A stretch of 64,000 bases of DNA from Ligustrum vulgare (lineage: Eukaryota > Streptophyta > Magnoliopsida > Lamiales > Oleaceae): contig OY743181.1 of NCBI GenBank assembly GCA_963555705.1, positions 24,246,513-24,310,512 of the forward strand, written 5' to 3'. The notes under the pieces are model-generated. The model was not told the origin of the DNA and ran no database searches. It saw only the letters and a program-made list of their open reading frames with translations. A program made the position numbers and the translations under genes. Positions 1 to 11,870 of the stretch are shown in pieces (position 1 is the first letter of the stretch; each line of letters begins with the position of its first letter).

Positions 1-1887
1 CTTCTGTTCACTCAACTCTCCTTTTTCCGGGTTCGTGGTCCCGACCCTCTTTCTCTCTTCCTCACTTTTTAATTTCAGTTGGTCTTCATAGACCTGTTGA
101 GGTGACAAAGGCATTAGTTTGACATTTTTCCCATCCTTAGTGAAGGTATACCTATTTTTAAATCCATCATGAATAACCTTCCTATCGAATTGCCATGGCC
201 TGCCCAACAAGATGTGCCCCGCATGCATGGGTACCACATCACAAACCACGCTATCTTCATACTTCCCAATCGCCAAATCAACTACCACCTATTTATTTAC
301 CTTAATCTCGCCAGATTCATTTAACCACTGTAGCTTATATGGCCTAGGGTGTTTTAGCATAGGTAGGCACAATTTCTCTACTAGCGTAGTGCTAGCAACG
401 TTCGCACAACTACCCCCATCTATTATCAAACTACACACCTTGTTATTCACAAAGCACCTAGTATGAAATATATTTTCTCGCTGCTCACCCGACTCTTCCA
501 CCTTAACTTGAGTACTAAGGGCTCTCCTAGTGACAAGTGATTTAGCTACTACATAGTCCGCATCATCATTTTCACTAACATCCTCTAGAGCTGGCATATC
601 CTTATACTCATCCTCCACTTCTCCCCCTTTCTCATCCTCCGAACTTAATACCCCATCACGCAAAACTAATATTCGTTTATTTGGACATTGTGAAGAAATA
701 TGTCCTAAACCCAAACATTTAAAACAGCGAATATCCCTAGTCCTAGGAGTTTGAGAATCAGAAGCAATTTTACCTTTGTTGGGTGGCTCTATTTTTCCCT
801 TTGGTGCCTCAAATTTATTTTTCTGCACAATCCCTTCATTTTTAGAAGTCCCACTCCATGTAGACCTTCCAAAAGAATTGGAACTGGTAGAGAATTTGGA
901 AGTTCCCTTCCTTTTTAATTGTCGCTCCACTTTCATGGCCATGTGAAGCATTTCCTCCAAATCGATATAATGCTGCAATTCAATAACATTAGCAATATCT
1001 CGATTTAAACCATTTAAAAACCTAGCCATGGTTGCCTCCGGGTCTTCCTCTATATTAGCCCTAATCATGGCAACCTCCATCTCCCTATGGTAATCCTCCA
1101 CACTCTTACTACCTTGGGAAAGGGTTTGTAGTTTTTGGTAGAGATCCCTATAGTAATGTCCAGGCACAAACCGTTTTCTCATAAGGGCCTTCAACTCATC
1201 CCAAGTTTCAATAGGCCTCTCCCCATTTCTCCTTTTACTAGTTACCAATTGATCCCACCATACTATAGCATAATCAGTAAATTCTACGACTGCTAATTTA
1301 ACCTTTTTAGATTCAGAATAATTATGACAATCGAAAATCAATTCTACCCTCTTTTCCCATTCAAAATAAACGTCCGGATTACTTTTACCTTGAAACGAGG
1401 GAATTGACATTTTAATGTTACCAACATGTCCATCGACATCATCCCTACGATTACGCCTATATCCCCTATCACGTCTTTCTCCCCGATCTCGTCTCCTACC
1501 AACACTAGTAATAGATAAATCACCACTATCCTCATCACTATCAACAACCTCAACACGTTCAGTCCTAGCTCTAAATTGTGGGTTGAAGTCATACCTTAGT
1601 GGCCTCCGTAAATTAGGAAAATTGCGCGGTTGTTCCTGACGTGGTTGAACATTTCCCGCACCTCGTGTCTCCCTCGGATTAGTAGCCCCTTCCACATTCA
1701 CGCCGGATTGTGGACCAAATTTTGCTTCCAACTTGGCATCCAACCTCGCCTCAAATTTTGCAAAACGTTCCTCCACTATTGCAAGCATTTTGAAATCTTG
1801 AAGATCCTTTTCCGTTGACGAAACTTCCTTCTGTGACATGGTTAGTAATAAAGAAAAGAGAAAAAAATATTTAATAAAGATCCTCAT
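1..1887 (-). pseudogene. Ty3/gypsy gag and start of protease, one in-frame stop
   Basis: This is the 5' part of a retrotransposon polyprotein on the minus strand. The best start is the second Met (ATG at 1839), because the 16 residues before it are an unrelated hydrophobic run. A basic, Arg-rich stretch comes first, then a retrotransposon gag core (about residues 158-320, with motifs such as AIVWWDQL and RFLNGLNRDIANV). A CX2CX4HX4C zinc knuckle (CFKCLGLGHISSQC) lies near residue 390, followed by the retropepsin start IIDGGSCAN near 490. A single TAG at 289-291 interrupts the frame. The same frame then stays open to the window edge and contains the protease-type motif HILLGRPWQFDRK. RT and integrase would lie beyond base 1. 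The family is clear but the Ty3 clade is not settled. Confidence 0.9.
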
Positions 1888-2470
1888 GTGTTTTATCGCT
1901 CGTATATCACTCGATTTGGCTTTTTCCCTCTATTATTCTCACCACTCTGCCTATTTCCTCTCTATTCCCTTTTTTCCCACGTTCTCAAAGAACCCACCAA
2001 ACTAGTCACGAATTTGGTCCTTGTGGAATAAACCCCAAAGTGTAAATAAGGAAAGTTGATGGAAAATATTGGAATTAGGAAATTTAAGAAAGAAATTATG
2101 GAAACAAGAATTCTATTGCAAGAAGAAGTTTTATGGAAACAAGAATAAAGAATTTTATGGAAACAAGGATTTGTTGGAAAGATTTGCCCAAGATTATTTT
2201 CTTGATTTCTTGTCCAAATCAACAACTATCTTTTTCTCTTCTTTTTTTTTTGTAATTTTCGGATTTATTTTTTTTTTTTTAATAATAATATCCTATTCAA
2301 CAAGAATAATCAAGAACAAGAAAAACAGAAATTGGCAAATCTTGAATTTTCTGGAGAAATTTCAAGAAACACGAATTGGAATGAAATTTTTTTTTTTTTT
2401 TTTTTGAATGATTAATAACTGGAAATAAAAGAAAAAGAACTGGAATACTAAATAATTGGATTTAGAGACA
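1888..2470 (-). other. 5' untranslated leader of the minus-strand gypsy element
   Basis: This lies between the primer-binding site and gag. It is AT-rich with long T and A runs (2246-2280, 2386-2405) and short direct repeats around 'tatggaaacaag' near 2100-2165. No coding signal is visible, and the short open frames here are low-complexity. Confidence 0.6.
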
Positions 2471-2483
2471 GGCTCTGATACCA
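2471..2483 (-). other. Primer-binding site (tRNA-iMet)
   Basis: The minus strand reads TGGTATCAGAGCC, the complement of the 3' end of plant initiator Met tRNA. It sits 2 nt from the LTR end, where a minus-strand primer site should be. This fixes the direction of the element and the LTR edge at 2486. Confidence 0.9.
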
Positions 2484-2485
2484 GA

Positions 2486-3149
2486 TGATGTGATCCGTTA
2501 TGGGGATCACCAAGAACACGCGGAATTAAACGCCGGAAAGCTCTAAAATCCAAGATAGTAGACGGTAACAATGCAACCCCGACCTCACGACGCAAGAACT
2601 ATGGGTATATTAAACCCAAAACCCGTTACGATGCGGAGATAAGAACCACAAAGGGGGAACGCCACAAAGGTTGTCAAATCCTTTGATAAGTTTAATTTGT
2701 TCGACGAGAACACGAAGAAAATGTAAGGGAATATCTCACCTTCAATATCATTAATCTCAAGAATAAAAGTTGTATCTTACAATGCTGAATAAAGCCATAT
2801 ATATAGGCAAAGAAAATAAAGCAACTAAAAATAAACTAGAATTCAACCTAAACTAAAAAGCTAAAAACGCTTAACATTAACTTAAAATTCGGAACTTAAG
2901 TTACGGCCGTGAAAATGACCTTTACGGCCGTAAACAAGCTACGGATTTAAAAATTGACAACATATGTTACGGCCGTGAAAATGACCTTTACGGCCGTAAT
3001 CAATATTCTGAATTAAAACTACTAAACTTTTTACGGCCGTGAAATAGAGGGTTACGGCCGTAAGTCCTCTTCTGCATAATTTCGCCATTGTAGTGTTACG
3101 GCCGTAATTTTGGCTTTACGGCCGTGAATACGTTACGGCCGTAATATCA
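2486..3149 (-). mobile_element. LTR of minus-strand Ty3/gypsy element
   Basis: The LTR 3' end (minus strand ...ACATCA) is fixed by the adjacent primer site. The 5' edge is less certain. A TGAT start at the stop codon of the neighbouring ORF (3147-3149) would give TGAT...ATCA ends and about 664 bp. A TATATATA promoter box lies on the minus strand at about 2797-2805. The upstream (U3) half contains an array of TTACGGCCGTAA-type palindromes. No clear polypurine tract precedes the proposed start, so the outer edge is provisional. Confidence 0.65.
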
Positions 3150-3165
3150 GGCTTGACGGTCGTGA
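2895..3165. repeat. Array of TTACGGCCGTRA palindromes
   Basis: Nine exact copies of the 8-bp palindrome ACGGCCGT, plus one degenerate copy (near 3154), lie in about 270 bp. They are mostly flanked as TTACGGCCGTAA or TTACGGCCGTGA and several come as pairs about 20-27 bp apart. The array spans the U3 of the LTR and reaches the last codons of the neighbouring ORF. The same motif recurs in the solo LTR near 32 kb. Confidence 0.85.
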
Positions 3166-3400
3166 TTCAATTGCTGCCCAATTTCTTGTTCTTCCTTGAT
3201 CCCAATGTATTGCAATAACTTTGGCTCCTCTTCCACATTGTTATGCAACGTAAATGAAGTCTTTGCACTAGAGCACTCGTCCATCCACGCTTGCATGAAT
3301 CCTTGCATTGCCTGCTTGATTCTTTTGGCTCTTTGTCTCGTTATTGGTCCTACGGGCACGTGCAACGGGTCAACGTTCTTCGAGCCACTCCGGAACTCAT
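3147..3400 (-). pseudogene. 3' terminus of a Ty3/gypsy pol ORF
   Basis: The minus strand encodes a peptide with VDPLHVPVGPITRQRAKRIK, the typical tail after integrase in plant Ty3/gypsy polyproteins (PITRxRAK motif). It ends at 3147, directly against the LTR. The frame is open to about 3446, but gypsy-like sequence stops near 3390-3410, where a plus-strand Tat element begins. Finding a pol 3' end upstream of a 5' LTR on the same strand suggests two copies sharing one LTR, or a recombination product. Confidence 0.7.
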
Positions 3401-3419
3401 CAAAAACGCAAAGGCCAGG

Positions 3420-3742
3420 TAACCAAAAGTTTAATCGAGCTGACATGCGAGCTCCATGGAAAAACCCAACAAAAGAAAGGATTGACGGTCGTCAAAAAGA
3501 CAGGGGCAAGGATCAGGATAAGTCCCCAACACTTGCTAAAAGTACGAGAGAACCACCTATGCCTACAAATGATCCGCCGATTCGTGAAATTGACACTATA
3601 TTGGGAGGCCCCCATCCAGGTGGAAGCACCAATAAATCCCAGAAACGATATATCAGAGAAGTCAAGCAGCTCGCTAATGTGAACTATCACATCCATTCAC
3701 ATCCTGCAGGGATGTCCCGGACAGAATTTATCACGTTTACTT
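3420..3742 (+). pseudogene. Gag C-terminal fragment (Tat type)
   Basis: The translation contains DTILGGPHPGGSTNKSQKRY, matching the 'GGP...A/GG.SN.A..RY.RE' block just before the protease in Tat-lineage gag. A TAG stop at 3742-3744 ends the frame. Downstream, the protease continues the same reading frame. The N-terminal gag core and the 5' LTR are missing. Confidence 0.7.
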
Positions 3743-3744
3743 AG

Positions 3745-4965
3745 GATGACGCTATTGGGGTACATTTCCAGCATAACGACGCGCTGGTTATTCGGGTGGT
3801 GGTGGCTCGGAATGGATTGTCACGAATGTTGGTGGATGATGGTACCTCTATAAACGTGATTTATGGAGTAAATTTTGATAAGATGGGGATTATTACCCCA
3901 CTTATTCCGATCCCAGATCCAATATATGGATTCACTGGAGATAGCATAATCCCCAGAGGATCCATAACCCTTATAACAAAAGTGGGGCAGACTCCCACTC
4001 TCTCTAAAATACCCATGGAGTTCTTGATTGTGGACAAAATTTCTTCCTATCACGGCTCAATTGGGAGGCCGGGTCTCATTGACTTGGGGGCTGCAACTCA
4101 TACGAAGTATATTTGCATAAAATTCCCCACGGAGCATGGTGTAGCAACTGTCAAGGGGAGCCATACTGAATCACGGGCCTGTTATACAAACGCTATTCGA
4201 AAATTTCAAGACCGGAGCTTAAATATGATTAGTGATGTGGCAATGGAAGAGGCTGCCCCAGACCCTGAAAAATTAGGTGAGGGGTCCTCAAAAAATGAAG
4301 GTATCACACTGACGCCGAAAGAAGACCTAGCAGATCTGGACCCAAGAATGACCAGAGACAGTTGCTCCACCCCAGTTGAAAGGCTGGAATGCTTTTGTGT
4401 TGATCCACTTGATCCAATCAAGGAATTGCAAATTGGATTAGATTCTCCAGTTGAGTACAAAGATCAGCTAAAAAGCTTTTTCCTTGAAAATCTCGATGTA
4501 TTCGCATGGAAACATGATGACATGATCGAAATTGATCCTAAAGTGGCTTGTCACAGACTCCAACTTAACCTAAGAAGCCCTGGGCACAGACAGAAGAGGA
4601 GGCCGATGAGCTCTGATAAATATGAGGCCTTGAAAGAAAAGGTGATGAAGCTATTGAAAAATGGCTTCATAAGAGAGTCCCGGTATCCGAAGTGGGTGTC
4701 AAACCCTGTTTTGGTTCCGAAGCAGAATGGGAAATTGAAAGTATGTATTGAATTTTCGAATTTAAACCAGGCATGTCCCAAAGATATTTTCCCTCTGCCT
4801 CAAATTGATCAATTAGTCGATTCAATAGCAGGACACGAGATGCTGAATTTTATGGATGCATACTCCGGGTACAACCAAATTCCCATGCATGAGCCGGATG
4901 AGGAGCATACCTCGTTTATCACGGATAGGGGCTTTATTGTTATAAAGCCATGCCATTTGGTTTAA
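3745..4965 (+). pseudogene. Tat-type protease and N-terminal reverse transcriptase
   Basis: After the gag stop the frame stays open to 4965. It holds the retropepsin motif LVDDGTSINVIY (DDG in place of the usual DGG/DSG), then a linker. The RT N-terminus follows, with VLVPKQNGKLKVCIEFSN, DIFPLPQIDQLVDSIAG and FMDAYSGYNQI. A one-base frameshift near 4945 breaks the frame just before the conserved MPFGLKN block, which reads in another frame. The element could not make an active polyprotein from this copy. Confidence 0.85.
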
Positions 4966-6434
4966 AAAATGATGGAGCCACCTACCAAAGGTTGGTAAAT
5001 CGCATGTTTTCATAACAGCTGGGAAGCACCATGGAAGTATACATCGAAGACATGATGGTCAAAAGTATGGTCGCCACAGAGCATATCCGCCATTTGTTAG
5101 AGGCTTTTGGCATTTTTAGGAAATATCGGATGAAGCTCAATCCCGCGAAGTGCGCCTTTGGGGTAGCTTCTGGAAAATTTCTTGGATTCATAGTGAACAG
5201 GAGAGGTATTGAAGCCAATCCAGATAAAATCAAAGCTTTACTAGACATGCGCACTCCTCGAAGCCCAAAAGAAGTGCAGAGCTTAACGGAAAGAATTGCA
5301 GCCTTAAGTCGATTCGTTTCTAAGTCCACTGACAAATACTTTCCATTTTTTAAGGTCTTGAAGGGAGGGAAATGATTTCAATGGACACTCGAATGTGAGC
5401 AAGCTTTTGCCGACCTGAAAGCATTCTTGGGAAAGGCCCCACTATTATCAAAACTAAAGGCTGGCGAACTACTCTCTCTGTATTTAGCCGTGTCAAAAGA
5501 GGTTGTTACCTCGGTGTTGGTCAGAGAGGAGGATGGGATTCAGTTCCCAGTGTATTATGTGAGCAAAGCCATGCTGGATGCAGAAACACGTTACCCAGAT
5601 ATGGAAAAACTTGCTCTCGCGTTGATTACGGCAGCTCGTAAACTTCGTCCCTACTTTCAGTCGCACTCCATACATGTTCTCATAAACTTTCCTATGAGAC
5701 AGGTATTGCAGAAACCAGATGTATCTGGGAGGTTAATGAAATGGTCGATAGAAATCAGCCAGTACGACATGCATTATAAGCCTCGGACAACTATAAAAGG
5801 TCAAGCATTGGCAGATTTCATAGTTGAGTTCATGCATCCGCCCGAGGTGGAGATGATTGATAACACGGAGAATAGACTTGAGTGGAAATTGTTTGTTGAT
5901 GGATCCTCGGCTGAAGGGAGATCCGGGGCAAGAATACTACTAATAAGTCCAGAAGGATACAAATTGCACAGTACGATCCGCTTTGGCTTTAAAGCCTCAA
6001 ACAATGTTGCAGAATACGAGGCGCTCCTAGTTGGACTGAGGCTTGTGAAAGCTCTAAAGATTAAGTCAGTAGTAGTAAATAGTGACTCACAACTTGTTGT
6101 AAGTCAGTTTAACGGACAGTTCTCTGCCAAAGAGTTGGCCATGGTTGCCTACTTCAGGAAAGTAAAAGATTTAGCTGCACACTTCGAAAAAATGGAGTTG
6201 CATCATATCCCCAGAACTGAGAATTTCAATGCAGATGCTTTATCTAAACTAGCAAGTAGTAAAGATGCCGAGCTCCTTAATATGGTTCCAATTGCGCATC
6301 TGTCGATCTCTTCCATTGAACAAGGAACGGAGGTTTTGGCAATAGAGGAAGAAGGTTCTTGGATGAGTCCTATACTGGAATACTTGAAGCATCACACTCT
6401 ACCAGACGAGCCGGAATCAGCTAGGAAACTGTAA
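4966..6434 (+). pseudogene. Tat-type RT C-terminus, RNase H and second RNase H
   Basis: The RT block MPFGLKN is followed by a stop near 5009. The catalytic YxDD box then reads VYIEDM (5035-5052), so the first catalytic Asp is Glu. The connection/RNase H region follows, with a TGA at 5373-5375 and LARK-type helices. The second, archaeal-type RNase H spans about 5880-6270, with FVDGSS, AEYEALLVGL and NSDSQLVVSQ holding the expected D-E-D acidic residues. A TAA at 6432-6434 ends the open frame. This copy is decayed by stops, a frameshift and the catalytic change. Confidence 0.85.
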
Positions 6435-7562
6435 AGGTATGCCGCAAACTTTGTCCTCTTGGACAATCTGATTTATAAACTGAGCTACACCTCTCCTCTG
6501 CTACAATGTGTTGGGCCGGAGGAGGGATAGTATATAATGAAAGAGATTCATGAGGGTGTATGTAGCAACCACACTGGAGCATTATCACTGGCTCGGAAAG
6601 ACCTCAAACATGGATATTTTTGGCCAACTATGCGAAAGGACTCCCATAACTTCGTCCGCAAGTGTGATAAGTGTCAGAGGCATGCAACCATACCGCATCA
6701 GCCGCATCAAAAATTGACTGTGGTAACCAGTCCCTGGCCTTTCGCGAAGTGGGGAGTTGATATTATTGGTCCTATGCCTCGAGGTACTGGTAACAATTGT
6801 TTTGCAATAATGGCGATCGATTACTTCACCAAGTGGGTCGAGGTGGAGCCCCTAATGAGGATCACTGAAGCCAACACCACCAAGTTCATCTGGAAAAATA
6901 TTATATGCAGGTTTGGAATACCGTACTCATTGGTTAGTGATAAAGCAAAACAGTTCAAAAACAGAAATATTGATGAATTGTGTGATGATTTGGGAATTAC
7001 TAAATTATTTTCGTCTCCGCATCATCTACAAGCAAATGGGCAGGTGGAAGCTGTGAACAAAATCGTAAAGAATACCCTAAAGAGGAAGTTGGAATCAAAG
7101 AAGGGTGTCTGGGTAGATGAACTCCCATAGGTGTTATAGGCACTTCGGACTACCTAGCACACTGCCACAGGGGAAACGCTCTTCTCCATGGCGTATGGAT
7201 ATGAGGCGGTATGTCCAGTTGAAATTGGGGTGCCTTCTCTTCGACAAATCCACTATGAAGAGGTGGTAAATGAAGAAGCGCAAAGGGCAAACTTGGATTT
7301 CCTCCTAGAACGACGAAGTGACTCCCAAGTGGTGATGGCCAGGTACCAGGAAAAAATGGCCAGCTACTACAACAAAAGGGTAAACAGTCGGCACTTTAAC
7401 ATTGAGGATTTGGTCCTTAAAAAGATCATTCCCTCTACTCAAGAACCAGGAGTAGGGACTCTAGGTCCTAATTGGGAGGGCCCTTATAAAGTCATGACAG
7501 AGATGGTATCCGGTACATATATGATCGAAGACCTATCTGGGGTCCCTTTGTGTAACCCCTAG
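6435..7562 (+). pseudogene. Tat-type integrase
   Basis: The zinc-binding HHCC region is at 6549-6680 (HEGVCSNHTG, then CDKCQRH). The core contains GVDIIGPMP (first Asp, about 6757), LVSDKAKQF (second Asp, about 6941) and ANGQVEAVNK (Glu, about 7052), so the D,D,E triad is present. The usual SDNGTQF is changed to SDKAKQF. Stops at 7128-7138 split the core from the C-terminal part (7188-7562, MAYGYEAVCPVEI). That part ends near a degenerate DHLRRYF tail, the usual pol end in this lineage. Confidence 0.85.
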
Positions 7563-8341
7563 AATAGGGATCACCTTCGTCGCTATTTTCAATAAAATCA
7601 AATTCCCCTTGAATGATTATAACGTCTCCACATAATTTAATGAAAATTTGAAGCGAGTTACGTTAAAGATTGCATCAAGAACACTTCGTTAAACATGGCG
7701 GATGTTAAAAATGCCAAAATTATTTTTGTTCATGAGAAAATACAAATCTACCTATAGTAATCAAGCAACAGTAAAATGATGACATTACTATACTTAAACT
7801 TCATTGAACAACGGACTCTTATAAGCCCACACTACGCTCACTGCGTCTCGGCTGAACGTATTAAAACCATTAGTAGAAGCTTTTTCAAACTAATAATCGT
7901 AAGAAGGTAGAATCGCAAGTGCTACAAAGTATAACTCGAATATGGTCAAGTGTTTATCAAATCGGATCTAACTAGTAAAACATGAATGTCTTAAGCTACT
8001 TAGATCTGAGGGACTATCAAGCATACAATCCGTTTAGATGTGTTTGCATTTAAAGGCATTTAAGCATACAATGCATTTGGAGGCGTTTGCATTTAGAGAA
8101 CTCACACTCTAACAAACGACATCGTACAAACCAAAATATGGGTACACGGCTGTTGAACTTGTACACGACTATTGAACTTCACAAAATGATCAAAACATTG
8201 AGATTAAATCATTACATTTACAATTCAAAATTTGAGGAATGTAATAAAAAAAGAAAAGAAAAAAAAACTAACTACTACCACATTCTACAACCACATTTAT
8301 TGAAGGACATCTTTCGCAGAGTCCCCGCCTGGTACAATCTG
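7563..8341. other. Spacer between pol and antisense gene
   Basis: No coding signal is visible. The sequence is moderately AT-rich. A short 'gcattt(a/g)' repetition lies around 8045-8095. In Tat elements this is untranslated sequence between pol and the antisense gene. Confidence 0.5.
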
Positions 8342-11013
8342 TTAGGAGTCAGAAGGGACATCAGTAGGAGGGTCTTCCCCCAAATCTTGTGGCTCTGGGT
8401 ATAAGGCCTCGATCTGGGAAATGTCCAAGTTTGGGAAAGCCTCTTTTACATCTCCCAAGGCCATCCTAGCCCCAATGTTCCCAAAAGCCCTCTGCATAGC
8501 TTCATACTCAGGGGTCTCTTCAAAAGTGTCCTTGAAATTCTGAACTGTCTTCGATACTTTGGCCCTCATGACCTCCTCCACCCTAGCTGCAATGGTACGC
8601 TCCAAGGCTTCAGTACTTCTGGAGTCAATGTGTTTCTCCAGGGAGGCATAATCCTCCTCAGCCTTCTTCCTAACCTCCACCTCCCCTTGTAGCTTAGAGG
8701 TAGTTTCTGCTACCTCAGCTGCCAATCTGGCCTTCATAGAATTTGCCTCCGCTAGGGCTGTGATGGACTGCGCAGGATTAGAGTCATCAAGCTTCTTGCA
8801 CAGAGTATCCACATCTGACTTAGAGGCCCGAAGGTCACGCCTCAGCTTCTTGTTATCCTCCTGAAGGCGCTTTGCATGGGCCCTATCCTCTGTGGAAGAT
8901 TTGCGGGCTATGGATAGTTGATCTTTAAGATCATTGATCTCTTTCAGCATGGTGTCCGCATGAAGTGCAATCTCCGCGTCTTTCTTGTCTCTCTGCTCTT
9001 CCACCACAGAGGATTCCACCTCATAAATGAGGGCCAATGCTCTAGCAATCATAGCCTTGGCAGCAAGTAGCTTCCGGGAAGGAGTGGCACTGGAAGAAAA
9101 GGTAGACCTGCCCTCTGTCCAAAACTGTTAAGTGATCGAACAAGGAGGGATCGAAAGTGGATTCCTTGGGAAGGACACTACCTTTAATTTGCTTGAGCTC
9201 TTCAGCCCCCGCAGGTGTCACTTCATAAGCCAGTCCCGGAATTGACACGGAAGACTCATCCTCTAAGTATTGAGTCTCCAGCGGCAGAGGTGCAGAAGTG
9301 GTATCCTTACCCCCTCTTGATCCTCTTCAAAGGGGGGGGCTCGTCCTCGGATATAGGCTCGAAAATATCCTCGGATAGGGAAGATGGCACCAAGACGTTT
9401 TTAGAATCTCTTTCCCTCTTAGAGCCACCCCGATCTGACCTCTTCCCCTTCCCCGTTACGGTGACCCTCCTGGGTTTGGCCTCTTTTTCCAAGCTTGGTT
9501 ATTGGGGGCCCACTGGCAACAAACTGGGGGGTGGCAATAATGCAGGAAGAGAACCTTTAAGCTGGGCGGTGGATGCTTCGGATACCTCCTTTGCCACCCC
9601 CACTTGCAGGTTAGCTAGTACCGCTTTCTGCCTCCTCTCAATTTCACTGTCATGGCGAAGTGCAGGAGGGATCTTTTTGGACATGAGGCCCTTCAGGGAG
9701 ATCTTAGGGAAGTCCTTGGAACCTATCAAGAAGTGAGAAGAATGAGACTATGAATGTTGAGACAAATGCTAAGAAGGCAATAAGAGAATTCTAATCACTC
9801 ATGGCTCTCATAAGACCGTACTTGACAAAGAGTTTGTTATGTTGGATGACCCTCTGAAAAGTGCCCCGGTAAGCGAACACGCGCCTCACTGCAGCTAAGT
9901 CTGCGTCGGAGAGGAGGTAGGCAAAAGTAGACCCTGTCATAAGCCAATAAAGTAAGAAAACGAATTAAGAGTGGTGAGCAAAAATGGAAAGTGAATAACA
10001 CACAACACTTGAGGACACGAAGCAAATACAAGACTCAGTAGGGGACGAAAGAGTTAGGGGAACGGTGATTTCCGGAGTGGGGTACACAGGTGAGCTCTGC
10101 CACTCCCCCGCAACCCATAACCACTAGTTTCTCCAATTCTTTATTGAAGTAGGATGACCAGTGATAATAGGGGGATATGAGCCTCTGGGGGACAAGTAGT
10201 ATCAATCCTTGACATCCGACCTCACGTCCTTATCCCTTCTAACGGACTTCTTCAGGGTGTATAAGGTGTGGATGATGTGCAACGAGATGGGGTAGTCATG
10301 GTTGACCTCTTGCCACACCAACCAAGTACCCACAGCCTAAGTTCAGAAGTTCGGGGCCAACTGGTAAGGGCATAAGTTGTAGCTCCTAAGCAGCGCCCTG
10401 AAAAAAGGGTGAAAGGGGCAGCCTCATCCCACGGGATAAAGCGTCGTAGCACACAGCCACCTGACCTGAGGGGACTGCAGGGTCGGCAAGAAGGCGTGGG
10501 GTGCACCATTCGAACCCCTTCTGGAATCCTGAATTTCGTCGAAGCTCCTGCCAAATCAACGCCTCGAATTTCCATGGCAATCTCGCTGCTTTCCCATGAC
10601 TCTAGGTTCGGACCAGGGTCCACATGATACCCTGATACTTTGTTCACCAAGTCGACCCATCCTTCAACCTGGGCTATTTCCTTCTCAGATAATCCTAACT
10701 ATTTCCTATGCACCCTAAATGGGGCCCTAATACTTAAACTTAGGTCCTGATGACCAGAAGAAGAGCCCACAGTCTCTTCTCTTCTCAAGTCCTTATCTCG
10801 CTTGCTTCGGAGTTCCCATAAAGAGGCCTCCTCGTCGGACGATAGGTGAGCCATGTAGGTCTGGTTCTTTTCTTTTTCATTGTCAGAATCATCCAAGTTA
10901 ATTATACTACCATATTTTCTATTCCTCCTCTTAATCTGCTCCCTAAAGAAGCGAGAACTAAAAACCGATAAAGACAATGGGCAGAAACCTCTGACAGGAA
11001 TCGCCATTGCCAA
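8342..11013 (-). pseudogene. Tat antisense gene: gypsy-type transposon domain plus coiled coil
   Basis: This is a multi-exon gene on the minus strand within the retroelement. The first exon starts at 11013 (MAMAIPVRGF) and reads an acidic DDSDNEKEK stretch. Around 10500-10250, split by frame changes, is a domain with GMRLPLSPFFQ and a following ...YQLAPNF-type block, recognisable as the 'putative gypsy type transposon' domain (Pfam PF04195). An exon bounded by an acceptor near 9932 encodes LSDADLAAVRRVFAYRGTFQ. Another begins near 9724 after a TAG acceptor. The C-terminal 236 residues (9052-8342) form a long charged coiled coil and stop at 8342. Several indels and at least one stop (near 10697) make it a pseudogene here. 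Its function is unknown; related antisense ORFs are known from Tat elements. Confidence 0.7.
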
Positions 11014-11870
11014 CAGTTCCTGTGAACCAATTCCCCCAAATCTTTCTATTTTTTCTTAAAAATAGGCCAGACTCACCAAGAGGAGAAAAAATACAAAACA
11101 AAGTTTTCAAACCCGCACTCGAAGATTAGAAATGAAAAAAGTTTTGCACATGCAAAGGAAAAGAAATTTACCTTAAAAAACGAACGTTCGAGGTTGTGCA
11201 CTCAAAGGGAAAAACACGCCAATGGGAAGTGTTGGACGGTAGAGACAATTTGACGGGTGGGAAATCCTCAAGAAATGCTGAAAGACTTGCAAGAAAAGGG
11301 AGGGTGCTACTATTTCTTGCGAAAAAGTTACTACGAAAATTCTGAGAAATTAGTAAAGGAGAAAAGCTGGGATGAAGGAGGCTTTATAGGGAACCCACTA
11401 GTCCCAAACCCTTGCTCTTTGAGTCTCATGATTGATGTGGATAACCCGCGTCTCTTAGGGGGAGGGCTAATCAAAGCGCCAGCTAGAGAAGGAAGGGGGG
11501 AAACCATTCAGTTACCAAAGTGTGTACCACGCGCGGAAAAGTGTCTTCCTCCATCCCCTTCATATTTATTGGAAACCGGTACCAACAGCCACCTTGTATT
11601 AAATGTACCGCCTAAAAGATATACTAGCATAATCCCAACTTTCGTCTGGAGGGGAAAGTAAGAGTAGAAGTTTGAATTTACCTTGAGTTCGAGTCTCTCC
11701 AAAGAATGGCATTCCGAGCCTTGAGTCCGTAGCACTATATAATGAATCCCAGTTGATTGATTGCAGAATAATTATAAAACACTGGATATAACAAATAACA
11801 AGGTTAGTGCTTCAAACCTATGACAAATTTGATCCACCCATAAATGACCACATCTGATTTGAGGGACTAG
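11014..11870 (+). other. 3' untranslated region and polypurine tract
   Basis: This lies upstream of the antisense gene and just before the 3' LTR. The purine-rich run 'tttgagggactag' (11858-11870) abuts the LTR start and is the likely plus-strand primer. No other gene is visible. Confidence 0.6.

Noticed and set aside
2486..3165. Palindrome array as a possible CRISPR
   Set aside because: Repeats are about 12 bp with irregular spacing, lie inside a eukaryotic LTR, and have no cas genes nearby.
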